NCBI RefSeq assembly: GCF_002196855.1
Contig: NZ_NIPW01000025.1
Span: forward strand, 46,762-110,761
Reading direction: 5' to 3'
Origin: Haematobacter genomosp. 1
GTDB lineage: Bacteria; Pseudomonadota; Alphaproteobacteria; Rhodobacterales; Rhodobacteraceae
Length of the DNA: 64,000 nt
The position numbers and the translations under genes were made by a program. The notes under the pieces are model-generated. The model had not been told where the DNA came from and did no database searches. It saw nothing but the letters and a program-made list of their open reading frames with translations. Below, piece after piece: positions 54,425 through 63,327 of the stretch; the stretch's first letter is position 1, and every line of letters starts with the position of its first letter.

Positions 54425-55165
54425 GACGAGGTGCCCGCCGTCCACCGGAATCGCGGCGCCGGTAACATAGGCTCCCGCGTCGGAGGCCAGTAACAGCAAC
54501 GGCCCGTCGAGATCCTCCATGCGGCCCAGCCTGCGCTGGGGTATCCGTTTGACCAATGCCTCTCCGGGGGGGGAGGCGAAGAAGTCGCGATTCATTTCCG
54601 TTTCAAAATATCCCGGGCAAAGCGCGTTCACCCGGATGCCGTAGCGCGCCCATTCGAGCGCGAGCGCCGAGGAGAGCTGCACCACCCCCGCCTTGGACGC
54701 GGCGTAGGAGGCGACTGCCCCCGCAACCCGGACCCCCAGAATCGAGGCCACGTTGATGATGGATCCGCCCTGTTTCGCCTGCCGCATCCGCCGCGCCGCC
54801 GCCTGCGCCACGAGGAATACGCCACGCAGATTGGTATTGACGACACGGTCCCAATCCTCGGCGGTGATGTCCAGCGCGGGGCCGGGCATGCTGATACCGG
54901 CGTTATTCACCACGATCTGCGGTGCGAGGGCGAGGCCGGTGAAGCACTCCGTAATGGCGTCCGGTTCGGTAACGTCGAGGGAGACGGCCTCAGCCTTGCC
55001 GCCCGCAGCCGCGATACGCTCGCACAGCGCCTCCAACGCTGCCGCGCGCCGGGCCGCGACGATGACATGCGCCCCCGCACCTGCAAGAAGCTCGGCGAAA
55101 TGGGCGCCCAGCCCGCCCGACGCGCCGGTGATCAGCGCGGTTTTGCCCTTCAGATCCTCGAACAT
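54413..55165 (-). CDS. Short-chain dehydrogenase/reductase (SDR) family oxidoreductase
   Basis: 250-residue NAD(P)-dependent oxidoreductase of the classical SDR type. The cofactor-binding TGASGGLG near residue 14, NNAG near 90, catalytic YAASK (Tyr and Lys, about 154-158) with the active-site Ser in NVASILG, and PGYFETEMN are present. The start at 55165 follows AAAGGG 6 bases upstream; the open frame extends far upstream in the annotation but without family match. Substrate unknown. It is convergent with neuA and lies between the glycan and flagellar clusters. Confidence 0.88.
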   Translation of the reverse strand: MFEDLKGKTALITGASGGLGAHFAELLAGAGAHVIVAARRAAALEALCERIAAAGGKAEAVSLDVTEPDAITECFTGLALAPQIVVNNAGISMPGPALDITAEDWDRVVNTNLRGVFLVAQAAARRMRQAKQGGSIINVASILGVRVAGAVASYAASKAGVVQLSSALALEWARYGIRVNALCPGYFETEMNRDFFASPPGEALVKRIPQRRLGRMEDLDGPLLLLASDAGAYVTGAAIPVDGGHLVSSL

Positions 55166-55239
55166 CCTCATCCCTTTCGCGGTTCTCCCTCCATCATTGC
55201 GATTGTCGGACGATTTTTCCAGCCCTGACCGTAGAACAC

Positions 55240-55980
55240 CTACATGTAACTGCGTACCAGCGCGCCGGAGATCAGGGTCCAGCCATCCGCGACCACGAAG
55301 AAGGCCAGCTTGAATGGCAATGCAACGATCGCGGGCGGAACCATCATCATCCCCATCGACATGAGCACCGCCGAAACGACGAGGTCGATGATCAGGAACG
55401 GCAGAAAGATGACGAAGCCGATCTGGAAGGCGCGGGCGATCTCGCTCAGCAGAAAGCTCGGCACGAGCAGGGGCAGCGGCGCTTCCATTGCGGGGGGAGG
55501 CGGCAGCCCCGGAGCGCGGAGCGTCGCCAGTTCCGCCAGGGTGGAGGGGTTCACGCGATGGGCCATGAAGCCCTGAAACGGCCCGATGATATGGGGAAGC
55601 GCTGCCTCCACCGTCGTTTCTCCGCGGGAGAGGGGGCCGATCCCGGTTTCCCACGCTTCCGTCAGCACGGGGTCCATGACGAACCAGCTCAGGAAAAGCG
55701 CCAGCGTCACCATGAGCATGTTCGGCGGTGCCTGCTGCAGGCCGATGGCCTGCCGAAGGATGGAAAGCACCGTGACGATGAAGGGAAAGCAGGTCACTGT
55801 GACCGCCAGGCCGGGCACCAGGCCCAGAAGCGTTATCACCGCGATGAGTTGCACCGCCCGCCCGGCGAGCGAGGCTCCATCCGCCGGGATCAGGCCGTCC
55901 TGTGCGAAGGCTGCCCCCGCGAACAGGGCGAAACCCGCGGTCCAGATGAGCAGCGCCGGATCAGGCGCCCCCCGCCACAT
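55240..55980 (-). CDS. fliP: Flagellar biosynthesis protein FliP
   Basis: 246-residue type III export-gate protein, with a signal-like first helix and several transmembrane segments. TCFPFIVTVLSILRQAIGLQQAPPNMLMVTLALFLSWFVM and the C-terminal FQIGFVIFLPFLIIDLVVSAVLMSMGMMMVPP are diagnostic landmarks. It overlaps fliN by 20 bases and closes the visible fliF-fliH-fliN-fliP run. Confidence 0.95.
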   Translation of the reverse strand: MWRGAPDPALLIWTAGFALFAGAAFAQDGLIPADGASLAGRAVQLIAVITLLGLVPGLAVTVTCFPFIVTVLSILRQAIGLQQAPPNMLMVTLALFLSWFVMDPVLTEAWETGIGPLSRGETTVEAALPHIIGPFQGFMAHRVNPSTLAELATLRAPGLPPPPAMEAPLPLLVPSFLLSEIARAFQIGFVIFLPFLIIDLVVSAVLMSMGMMMVPPAIVALPFKLAFFVVADGWTLISGALVRSYM

Positions 55981-56236
55981 CGATGACCTCCGTCAGCTTG
56001 ACGGCGAGTTGGCCGGCCTGGTCGCCCTCAAGCTCCTGAAGCTCGCCGCGCGCGATCAGCCGCTCACCCACGTAAAGCTCCACGAGATCGTCCACGCGCC
56101 GGTCCAGGGGCAGGACGGTATCCTGCTGGAGGCGGAGCAGGTCGCGCACCAGCGGGCGCGCCTTGCCGACCGAGACGGTGATCTCGATGGGGATCTGTCC
56201 AAACAGGCGCTGCTCGGGAAAGGCCTTGTCATCCAT
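55961..56236 (-). CDS. fliN: Flagellar motor switch protein FliN (short)
   Basis: 91-residue C-ring protein matching the FliN/FliM C-terminal SpoA domain: IPIEITVSVGKARPLVRDLLRLQQDTVLPLDRRVDDLVELYVGERLIARGEL. It is short, which is normal for alphaproteobacterial FliN without an N-terminal extension. It overlaps fliH by 8 and fliP by 20 bases. Confidence 0.92.
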   Translation of the reverse strand: MDDKAFPEQRLFGQIPIEITVSVGKARPLVRDLLRLQQDTVLPLDRRVDDLVELYVGERLIARGELQELEGDQAGQLAVKLTEVIDVAGGA

Positions 56237-56807
56237 GGGCGCGAAGCTCCGGTCTTTGGGGGTAATGATTGCGGATTTCCTCGGTCAGCCTGCGGGTGAG
56301 GCCGTCGAGATCGAAGAGCGTCTCCGCCGCGGAGCGCAGGACGCACTGGCCGGGCAGGAGGGTGTCGTCGGCGACGATCTGGAAGGGCAGGTCGTCATGG
56401 TCCAGAAGCCGCTCCTGAAGCGCTGCGACATCCTCGGGGCAGACGGCAAGGGCCACCGGCTTCCGGGTTGCCTGCCTGGCGATCGGTGTGAAATGTTCGA
56501 GGATCAGGTCCGCAAGCACGGACCGCGCCACGGCGGGCAGGACTTTCGCGACCAGCGCATCCAGCACCGGAGAGAGTGCGTTGAGAGCGTGGTCCCGCGC
56601 CTCCTGCCAGGTGAGAGACAGATCCTGAAGCCGTGCGTCCATATCCGTGCGCAGCCGCGCGCGCTCCGAAACTTCGGCCGCCACGGCTTCCTCCCATCCC
56701 GCGGCGAAACCCTCGTCATAGGCGAGGGCGCGCGCCTTCGAAGCGTCTTCCTCGGCCAGCTGCGGGTATGTGGCGAAGTTCTCCAATGTGAGGGCGAGGG
56801 GTTTCAT
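56229..56807 (-). CDS. fliH: FliH-like flagellar assembly protein
   Basis: 192-residue protein with an N-terminal acidic/helical part and a coiled-coil centre (residues about 20-75), then a C-terminal domain (about 85-185). It takes the fliH slot between fliF and fliN but matches E. coli FliH weakly; the assignment rests on position and overall character. FliH regulates the export ATPase FliI. It overlaps fliF by 4 bases. Confidence 0.65.
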   Translation of the reverse strand: MKPLALTLENFATYPQLAEEDASKARALAYDEGFAAGWEEAVAAEVSERARLRTDMDARLQDLSLTWQEARDHALNALSPVLDALVAKVLPAVARSVLADLILEHFTPIARQATRKPVALAVCPEDVAALQERLLDHDDLPFQIVADDTLLPGQCVLRSAAETLFDLDGLTRRLTEEIRNHYPQRPELRAHG

Positions 56808-58348
56808 ACGCGCTCCTTGCGGTCTTCAAGCCAGCCTCTAAGGATTTCCACCGTTTCGTCCTGACGCTCCGCGATGAGTCGGCGCAGGCGGTGAACGGGC
56901 TCCTCGGGTTCTGAAATATCCGTGGGGGCAGGGAGACCCGGACCAGCCAGCGTCTCTCCCGCCGCGAGTATCCGGACGGGGCGGCTGTCGTCCAGCTCGC
57001 GACTGGTCTTTCTGGTGCCGGTGAGGATCGGTCGGATGACGAACAGCCCGATGAGCAGGGCAAAGAGGCCAAGGAGCGCGGGTTTCACCAGCGTCGTGGC
57101 ATCGAAACCTGAGAACATTCCCGTCTCGGCCGTCATCTCTGGCGTATCGACCGGCTGAAACGGCATGGATTTCAGGGTGATCACATCGCCTCTTGCCTCG
57201 TCATATCCGACTGTGGAGGCGACGAGATCGCGGAGCGCCGCGATCTCCGCCTCGGGCAAGGGTTGCCATGTCGTCGTGCCGTCGGTCCCCGCCACCTGCA
57301 TTCCGTCCACCAGCACCGCGACCGTCAGCCGGCGCAGCGCGCCCGGTGCCCGCTCCACCGCACGTTCGGTCTGGGAAAAGTCGAAATTTGTCCGCTCTCG
57401 CGACCGGCTGTCCTGATTGCGTGAACTGCCGCCTTCCGACTGCGCCTCGCCATCGGGCAGGTTGCTGGCCACGCCCACCGGCGCGCCGGGGCTTTCGGAA
57501 GAGCTGGCCGTCGTTTCTTCCGCATCGTGGCTGACCGCGATGCGGGAGGCCGGATCGATCCGCCGTTCGGTGATGGTCTCACGCTCATTGGCGATGTCGA
57601 GGCTGACTTCCGCAACGGCCCGGCCCGGGCCCAGACGGGCTTCCAGAAGCCTGAGGATGTTGTGACGCAAGGCCTCTGTCCGCTCCGCCATCGGACCCGC
57701 TCCGGGAGGCTCTACGCCGGAGAGGACCAACCCGCGCTGACTGTCGATGACCGAAACCGCTTCGGGGGGCATCCCCGGCACGGCGGAGGAGACCAGAAAC
57801 CGCATCGCCCGCGCCTGATCGCCGCCGAGCGGCATGCCGGAGGTCGTGACCGTGACGGAGGCCGTGGGCGGCATATCCTGCCGGAAGGGTTGGGCGCGCG
57901 CGGTGGCGATATGCACACGCGCCGCCCGGATACCGTTGCTTGACAGAATGGTCCGGGCCAGCTCCCCCTCCCGCGCGCGCCAGTAGGCCGCGTCGAACAT
58001 CTGCGACGTCGTCCCGAAGCCGGAGAGCGAATCGAGTATCTCATAGCCCCCGCTGCTGTTCGCCGGCATCCCCTCTGCGGCGAGAGCCATGCGGAGCTGG
58101 TCGCGCGCCTGTTCGGGCACAAAGATCGCGTCGCCCCGCACGTCATGGACGATCCCACGCTGGGCCAGCGCATTCACCACCTGTCCCGCCGCCGCCGGTT
58201 CCAGCCCGGAATACAGCAGGGTCATTCGCGGACTGGCCACCCCGCGTGCCATCAGGAGTATCGCCGCGAACATGGTGAGCGTGGCTGCCGCCACGGCCAC
58301 ACGACGCGCCAGTGTCAGCCCATTCCAGATGGCCACGATCTGCTGCAC
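56804..58348 (-). CDS. fliF: Flagellar M-ring protein FliF
   Basis: 514-residue membrane protein forming the MS ring. First membrane helix at residues 17-38, then LYSGLEPAAAGQVVNALAQRGI and GYEILDSLSGFGTTSQMFDAAYWRAREGELARTI (RBM domains), a proline- and serine-rich disordered stretch near 275-330, and a second helix near 425-445 (LVKPALLGLFALLIGLFVIRP). The C-terminus ends in the FliG-binding helix. It begins the minus-strand run and is divergent from fliL, with a CtrA-like site between. Confidence 0.95.
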   Translation of the reverse strand: MQQIVAIWNGLTLARRVAVAAATLTMFAAILLMARGVASPRMTLLYSGLEPAAAGQVVNALAQRGIVHDVRGDAIFVPEQARDQLRMALAAEGMPANSSGGYEILDSLSGFGTTSQMFDAAYWRAREGELARTILSSNGIRAARVHIATARAQPFRQDMPPTASVTVTTSGMPLGGDQARAMRFLVSSAVPGMPPEAVSVIDSQRGLVLSGVEPPGAGPMAERTEALRHNILRLLEARLGPGRAVAEVSLDIANERETITERRIDPASRIAVSHDAEETTASSSESPGAPVGVASNLPDGEAQSEGGSSRNQDSRSRERTNFDFSQTERAVERAPGALRRLTVAVLVDGMQVAGTDGTTTWQPLPEAEIAALRDLVASTVGYDEARGDVITLKSMPFQPVDTPEMTAETGMFSGFDATTLVKPALLGLFALLIGLFVIRPILTGTRKTSRELDDSRPVRILAAGETLAGPGLPAPTDISEPEEPVHRLRRLIAERQDETVEILRGWLEDRKERV

Positions 58349-58399
58349 GACGATTCTCCCTGATCCGGTCTGCGTGACTCTGGTTTTGCATTCGCAGCC

Positions 58400-58414
58400 T
58401 TAAGAAAGCGTTAG
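58400..58414 (+). promoter_or_regulatory. CtrA-like binding site between fliF and fliL
   Basis: TTAA-N7-TTAG matches 7 of the 8 specified bases of the CtrA consensus TTAA-N7-TTAA. It lies 52 bases from fliF and 43 bases from fliL start. CtrA governs flagellar operons in alphaproteobacteria, so joint control of both divergent operons is plausible. Confidence 0.55.
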
Positions 58415-58456
58415 TCGGCTTGCGCTATGACGATGTGGTGCAGATTCGGAGGCAAC

Positions 58457-58927
58457 ATGTCGGACGTGGCCGATCGTGGGACGGAAGATGCGCCCCGAAA
58501 GGGGGGCAAACGGGGGCTGATTCTCGCCGGGGTGCTGGCGCTGGCATTGGCAGGCGGGGGGTTCATGGCCGCCCGGACGGGGTTGATACCGGCCTTTTCC
58601 CCGAAGACGCCGGAGAGCGGTCTGGGCGATATCGCCTATGTGACCATTCCGCCGCTCGTCCTGTCTCTCGGGCCGGGAATGGCGGGCCGCCACCTGCGAT
58701 TCGCCGCCGATCTGGAGGTGAGACGCGCGGATGCGCGGGAGGTTACGCTGGTGATGCCCCGGATTCGCGACGTGCTGAACGGCTATCTCCGCGCAGTGGA
58801 GCCGGAGCGGCTGGAGCAGCCCGCCATGCTGATGACGCTGCGAGCCCAGATGCTGCGCCGCGTTCAGATCGTCGCGGGTGAAGGTCGCGTGCGCGACCTG
58901 CTCGTTTCGGAATTTGTCATAAACTGA
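58457..58927 (+). CDS. fliL: Flagellar basal body-associated protein FliL
   Basis: 156-residue membrane protein with a helix at residues 18-38 and a periplasmic SPFH-like domain that surrounds the stator. LVLSLGPGMAGRHLRFAADLEVRRADA and RDLLVSEFVIN at the C-terminus suit the family. GGAGG lies 4 bases before this ATG; an ATG at 58427 is in frame but less well spaced. First gene of the plus-strand flagellar run. Confidence 0.9.
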   Translation: MSDVADRGTEDAPRKGGKRGLILAGVLALALAGGGFMAARTGLIPAFSPKTPESGLGDIAYVTIPPLVLSLGPGMAGRHLRFAADLEVRRADAREVTLVMPRIRDVLNGYLRAVEPERLEQPAMLMTLRAQMLRRVQIVAGEGRVRDLLVSEFVIN

Positions 58928-58937
58928 GGAGACGGGC

Positions 58938-59291
58938 ATGGATTTCATCGCCGATCTGCTATTGGCGACGGGCGCTTTCGGCGCGGGTCTCTATTGCTTC
59001 GTGCTCTCCCGCCGTCTGAAGCGCTTTTCTCAACTGGAAGGCGGAATGGGGGGGGCGGTCGCCCTGCTGTCCACGCAGGTCGATGACCTGACGAAAGCCG
59101 TCGCGCTGGCGCGGGAGACGGCGGGAGCGTCGGAGCGTTCGCTGGAGGAGGTGACGGTTCGTGCAGAGGCGGCAACCCGGCGACTGGAGGTCGTTCTGGC
59201 CGCGATGCACGATCTGCCCGCTCCCAGGCCGCAGCGACGCCGGCTTCGCCTTCGCCAGCGCAGGGACGATATCCTTATGGCCGCGGAATGA
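58938..59291 (+). CDS. Unassigned membrane-anchored coiled-coil protein in flagellar operon
   Basis: 117-residue protein. A hydrophobic helix (residues 5-23) is followed by a charged helical stretch with heptad-like spacing (about 45-90) and a basic tail (RRRLRLRQRRDD). I do not recognise a family. It lies 10 bases after fliL and overlaps the motE-like gene by 4 bases, so it is likely a flagellar or stator accessory. Annotated examples in Rhodobacterales are called hypothetical. Confidence 0.65.
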   Translation: MDFIADLLLATGAFGAGLYCFVLSRRLKRFSQLEGGMGGAVALLSTQVDDLTKAVALARETAGASERSLEEVTVRAEAATRRLEVVLAAMHDLPAPRPQRRRLRLRQRRDDILMAAE

Positions 59292-59833
59292 GACGGCCCG
59301 GCCCGCTCTCCCTGGTCACGGTGATGTTCCTCGCCTCCGCGGCGATCCGCCTTGCGGGGTGGGGCGGAAGCGCACTCGCGCTGGAGGCGTCGCCCGCGCT
59401 GGTCGAAACATCCTGCACCTCGCTACCGGGTGCGGCAGAACTTCTGGCAAATCTCCGTGATCGCGAGGCCCGCGTGGTGGAGACGGAACGCGCACTCACT
59501 GCCCGCAAGGAGGCGCTCGACCGTGCCGAGATGGACGTTCGCCAGCAACTCGCCCGGCTCGAGGCCGCAGAAGATAGTCTTGATGCCCGAATCGCCGCCT
59601 CCCGCCAGGCGAGCGAGGCGGACCTTGCCCGCTTGACCGCTGTCTACGAGGCAATGAAGCCCAAGGAGGCGGCACTGCTTTTCGAAGAAATGGAACCCGA
59701 TTTCGCCGCTGGATTCCTCGCACGCATGCGTCCGGAGGCGGCCGCCTCCCTCATGGCGGGCCTCAACCCCCGCACGGCCTATTCTTTCAGCGTCCTGCTT
59801 GCGGGCCGTAATGCGCTTGCGCCGATTGAGTGA
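59288..59833 (+). CDS. MotE-like flagellar protein
   Basis: 181-residue exported protein with a signal peptide (residues about 8-33), a long coiled coil (about 50-120) and a C-terminal MgtE N-domain-like motif: AVYEAMKPKEAALLFEEMEPDFAAGFLARMRPE. In Sinorhizobium MotE is the chaperone of the periplasmic motor protein MotC. It is upstream of motA and probably part of the same transcript. Family call is by pattern, not by search. Confidence 0.75.
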   Translation: MRRPGPLSLVTVMFLASAAIRLAGWGGSALALEASPALVETSCTSLPGAAELLANLRDREARVVETERALTARKEALDRAEMDVRQQLARLEAAEDSLDARIAASRQASEADLARLTAVYEAMKPKEAALLFEEMEPDFAAGFLARMRPEAAASLMAGLNPRTAYSFSVLLAGRNALAPIE

Positions 59834-59899
59834 CGTCGCAAGCGAATATTAACCCGCGTCCTCTATTCTGGGGATCACGCTGGAATGGAGGCTTCAGGA

Positions 59900-60769
59900 A
59901 TGCTCGGCATCATCGGGATCGCTGTGATCTTCGTCATGGTCTTTGGCGGCTACATCCTCGCAGGCGGCAAGATGTCGATCATCCTTCATTCGCTCCCCTA
60001 TGAGATGGCGATGATCCTTGGCGCGGCCGTGGGCGCCTTCCTGCTGTCAAGCGACATGGCGCTGGTGAAGGCAACAGTTCGCGATATCGCGCGCGCCTTC
60101 AAAGGCCCGAAATGGCGCCAGACCGACTATCAGGATCTTCTTTGCCTGCTGTTCGAACTGGTGCGCCTTGGGCGTCAGAATCCGGTGGCGCTGGAAGAGC
60201 ATGTGGAGGCGCCGGAAAGCTCCTCCATCTTCGCGCGGTATCCGCGGATCGTCGCCGATCATGAGGCGGTGGATCTGATCTGCGACACGCTCCGCTCTGC
60301 CGCCATGAATTATGATGACCCCCATCAGGTGGAGGAGATTCTGGAAAAGCGGATGGAGGTAAGTCTCCATCATGCGCTTCACACCAGCCATGCACTCCAG
60401 ACGATGGCCGATGGGCTGCCCGCGCTCGGCATCGTCGCGGCCGTGCTGGGCGTCATCAAGACGATGGCCTCCATCGACCAGCCGCCGGAAGTCCTGGGCA
60501 AGCTGATCGGGGGCGCGCTTGTCGGCACATTCCTTGGTGTATTCCTCGCCTACGGAATCGTCGGTCCCCTCGCCGCGAGGCTGAAGGCGGTGACGGAGGA
60601 GGATGCGCAGTTCCATCGCCTGATCCGGGAAGTTCTGGTCGCCAACCTCCACAACCACGCGGCCAACATATGTGTCGAAGTCGGGCGACAGAACGCGCCG
60701 CATGCGGTTCGCCCGTCCTTTGCCATGCTGGAGGGTGCGTTGCGCGAATTGAAGCCGGAGGTCGCCTGA
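59900..60769 (+). CDS. motA: Flagellar motor stator protein MotA
   Basis: 289-residue stator subunit that conducts ions with MotB. GIIGIAVIFVMVFGGYILAGGK, the cytoplasmic loop with the EEILEKRMEVSLHH charged part and GLPALGIVAAVLGVIKTMASIDQPPEVLGKLIGGALVGTFLGVFLAYGIVGPLA (TM3-TM4) are the main landmarks. GGAGG lies 8 bases upstream of the chosen ATG. motB is not in the window, which is unusual because motA and motB are often adjacent. Confidence 0.95.
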   Translation: MLGIIGIAVIFVMVFGGYILAGGKMSIILHSLPYEMAMILGAAVGAFLLSSDMALVKATVRDIARAFKGPKWRQTDYQDLLCLLFELVRLGRQNPVALEEHVEAPESSSIFARYPRIVADHEAVDLICDTLRSAAMNYDDPHQVEEILEKRMEVSLHHALHTSHALQTMADGLPALGIVAAVLGVIKTMASIDQPPEVLGKLIGGALVGTFLGVFLAYGIVGPLAARLKAVTEEDAQFHRLIREVLVANLHNHAANICVEVGRQNAPHAVRPSFAMLEGALRELKPEVA

Positions 60770-62559
60770 TGCGCCTGCTGCTTGCCGCCCTGCTTTTGCT
60801 GCCGTGCCTTGCCTCGGCCCAGTCGATCCGTGTGCGCTCGGGCGAGCATGAGACATTCAGCAGGATTGTCATTGCTCTCCCAAAGCCTTCCGCATGGTCG
60901 CTCATGCGGGATGGAGAGGGGTATCGGCTCGACATGGCGGCGAAGCCCCAGCTCGACATCAGCCGCGTGTTCGATCTCATTCCGCGCCGGAGGATCGCCG
61001 ATATCCGCAAGACGCCCGAGGGGCTTCGCCTGTCTCTCGGCTGCGAGTGCCATGCTGTCGCGACGGAGATGCGGCCGGGGCTCATCGTGCTCGACGTGAC
61101 GGATGTCCCCCCGCCGGAGACACCGGTGGCCGCCGTCATGCCCCGTCTTCCGCTTCCTCTCCGACCTCCGTCCCCGCTGCCTCTGCCGCTCGCGCCAGAT
61201 CAGCCGCTGGCCAAAATGCGTTCGCTGATCGGCGCAGAGCTGACGAGGGCGGTGGACCAGAGGTTGGTAGAACTTGAAGGAGCGCCCGTCACATCCGAAA
61301 CCCCGGTGACCAACAACGACGCCCCGGGCCTTGCCGTCATTACCGCGTTCGACAGGGATGTTCGTGACGATGGGCCCGCTGCTCCGGGGCTGTCCGCATG
61401 TCCGGCTCCTGAACTCCTTGACCCCACGGCCTGGATGAAGGCCGAGCCCCTTGCCGAGACGTTGGGAAAGCTGCGTGCGGAACTGGTTGGGGAATTCGAC
61501 CGGCCCGGCATAGAGGCCGTGAACACTCTCGTACGATATTACCTCGCCATGGGCTTCGGACACGAGGCACTGGCGGAAATGCAGCTCAACCCCGATCTCA
61601 TCGCCGACCGCGAGTGGCTTTTGCCGCTTGCTGCGCTCGTCGATGGCGAGATCCCCCGGGACATCGGGCCGCTTGCGGGAATGGCGGCCTGCGACGGCTG
61701 GACGCCGCTTTGGGCGCTCCTTGCCGACCCCCGCCTTGGGGCGGGTCGCGAGGTGAACAGGGGCGCTGTCCTGCGCAGCTTTTCACGGCTTGCCCCGTTT
61801 CAACGCGACCTGCTTGGCCCCCGGCTGGTTGAGCGGTTCCTCGCGCGCGATGACGATGAGGCAGCGCTCTCGGTGCGTTCGGCCATGGCTCGCGCCGATG
61901 AGGGACCGTCGGTCGCGATCGCGGACGGGCTGATTGCCCGTGAGGAGAGGGAGCCTCCCGGCCTCGCGCCGACCTCCCGGACCTCGGGAGTGCTTGGGGC
62001 GGAAGCGCTAGCGCTGCTTATTGAAGGCCGCGTCGCGCGCGGTGAGCCGGTGGAACATGAGCGCGCCGTTCAGGCCGCTGCCCTCGCGATGGAGATGCGC
62101 GGGGCGCAACTGGGAGACAGATTGGCGCGTGCGGAAGTCCTTGCACTCGCTTCCACGGGCGATTTCGACGCGGCCTATGGCGCGTTCGACCGCTTGCCAG
62201 CCTCGCTCCGGCGTGAGACCGGGGAGACGCTGGCAACACTTCTTCTGCGGATCGCCGATGACGTGACTTTCCTCCGTTTTGCACTCGGTTCCCGGCTGAC
62301 CGCGCCTGATCTGCCAATTTCGGTGCAGGTCGGGGTGGAGGAGCGGGTGACCGCGCTTGGTTTCGGCAGAAGCGAGACAGGGCCGGGCAGGGCAGAGACC
62401 CCGGCCACGGGTGCTGTGCAAGCAGGAACCTCTCGGGCAGGAACTTCTGCGGCCCAACCCTCCCTGAGTCTTGCGGGAGCCGGAGCTCTTCTGGAAGAAA
62501 GCAGGGCTTTCCGGCGGGAGCTCGTTCTGATCTTGAATGATCCGGCAAACGGGTCATGA
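60769..62559 (+). CDS. Unassigned exported protein in the flagellar operon
   Basis: 596-residue protein with a clear signal peptide (RLLLAALLLLPCLASAQS), an N-terminal AMIN-like region (about 20-120), a proline-rich linker (about 125-145) and a large helical, largely repeat-like remainder without recognised domain. The ATG overlaps the motA stop codon (TGATG). In relatives a similar hypothetical is found at this place, so it is a candidate structural or stator-associated protein. Function cannot be stated. Confidence 0.7.
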   Translation: MRLLLAALLLLPCLASAQSIRVRSGEHETFSRIVIALPKPSAWSLMRDGEGYRLDMAAKPQLDISRVFDLIPRRRIADIRKTPEGLRLSLGCECHAVATEMRPGLIVLDVTDVPPPETPVAAVMPRLPLPLRPPSPLPLPLAPDQPLAKMRSLIGAELTRAVDQRLVELEGAPVTSETPVTNNDAPGLAVITAFDRDVRDDGPAAPGLSACPAPELLDPTAWMKAEPLAETLGKLRAELVGEFDRPGIEAVNTLVRYYLAMGFGHEALAEMQLNPDLIADREWLLPLAALVDGEIPRDIGPLAGMAACDGWTPLWALLADPRLGAGREVNRGAVLRSFSRLAPFQRDLLGPRLVERFLARDDDEAALSVRSAMARADEGPSVAIADGLIAREEREPPGLAPTSRTSGVLGAEALALLIEGRVARGEPVEHERAVQAAALAMEMRGAQLGDRLARAEVLALASTGDFDAAYGAFDRLPASLRRETGETLATLLLRIADDVTFLRFALGSRLTAPDLPISVQVGVEERVTALGFGRSETGPGRAETPATGAVQAGTSRAGTSAAQPSLSLAGAGALLEESRAFRRELVLILNDPANGS

Positions 62560-62610
62560 AAGTGACATGCGAAGAGCATAGAGGATGCGGATTGCCGGAC
62601 CTCCGGCGCC

Positions 62611-63327
62611 ATGATCAAGAATATGACAGACCATACGCGATACGCCATTTACTGGACGTCCCCTCCCGGCCCTCTCACCGATTTTGCGGCGGCTTGGCTG
62701 GGATGGAATCCCTGGACATCGGTGGAGACCCCACCCACCCCCGGGCCCGGCCAGCCGCTCGGATTGGCGCAGATCACGGAGGAGCCGCGGCGTTATGGCT
62801 TCCACGCCACACTGAAAGCCCCCTTTCGTCTGGCTGAAGGGCGCGATCGCGTAGGGCTGGAGGCTGCACTTCAAAGCTTTGCGGAAGATCAGGCAGCCGT
62901 CAGACTGGATGGTCTGGCTTTTAGCCTGCTGTCAGGATTTGTCGCGCTCCGGCCAACGGGAGATGTGGCGGAGCTGAACAGATTTGCGATGAGGGTCGTG
63001 GAGTTCTTCGATGATTTCAGGGCCCCGTTGACCGAGGCGGAAATCGCGCGCCGCAGGCCGGAAACACTCTCGCCGCCGCAGCGCCAGAAGCTCCTTGACT
63101 GGGGCTATCCCTATGTCGGCGATGACTTCCGGTTTCATCTCACGCTCACCGGCAGAGTGTCGCAGGACGTCGGCGTGGAGGTGATCGAGAAGCTCGAACC
63201 ACATCTTGCGCCGCTTCTGCCGGAGCCGCTGATCATTGATCGCATCTATCTCTTCGGCCAAAGGCCGGATGGAAAATTTGAAGTTCTCAAGGCGTGCCCA
63301 CTAACAATGCGCTCTCCCCTGGTTTGA
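62611..63327 (+). CDS. DUF1045 family (2H phosphoesterase-like) protein
   Basis: 238-residue protein with two HxTL motifs (HATLK near residue 69 and HLTLTG near 175), the signature of 2H phosphoesterases. DUF1045 members are often near phosphonate (phn) genes, but none is visible here. FRLAEGRDRVGLEAALQSFAEDQAAV and the C-terminal RIYLFGQRPDGKFEVLKACPL fit. Exact start is uncertain; an ATG at 62623 is also possible. Confidence 0.8.
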   Translation: MIKNMTDHTRYAIYWTSPPGPLTDFAAAWLGWNPWTSVETPPTPGPGQPLGLAQITEEPRRYGFHATLKAPFRLAEGRDRVGLEAALQSFAEDQAAVRLDGLAFSLLSGFVALRPTGDVAELNRFAMRVVEFFDDFRAPLTEAEIARRRPETLSPPQRQKLLDWGYPYVGDDFRFHLTLTGRVSQDVGVEVIEKLEPHLAPLLPEPLIIDRIYLFGQRPDGKFEVLKACPLTMRSPLV

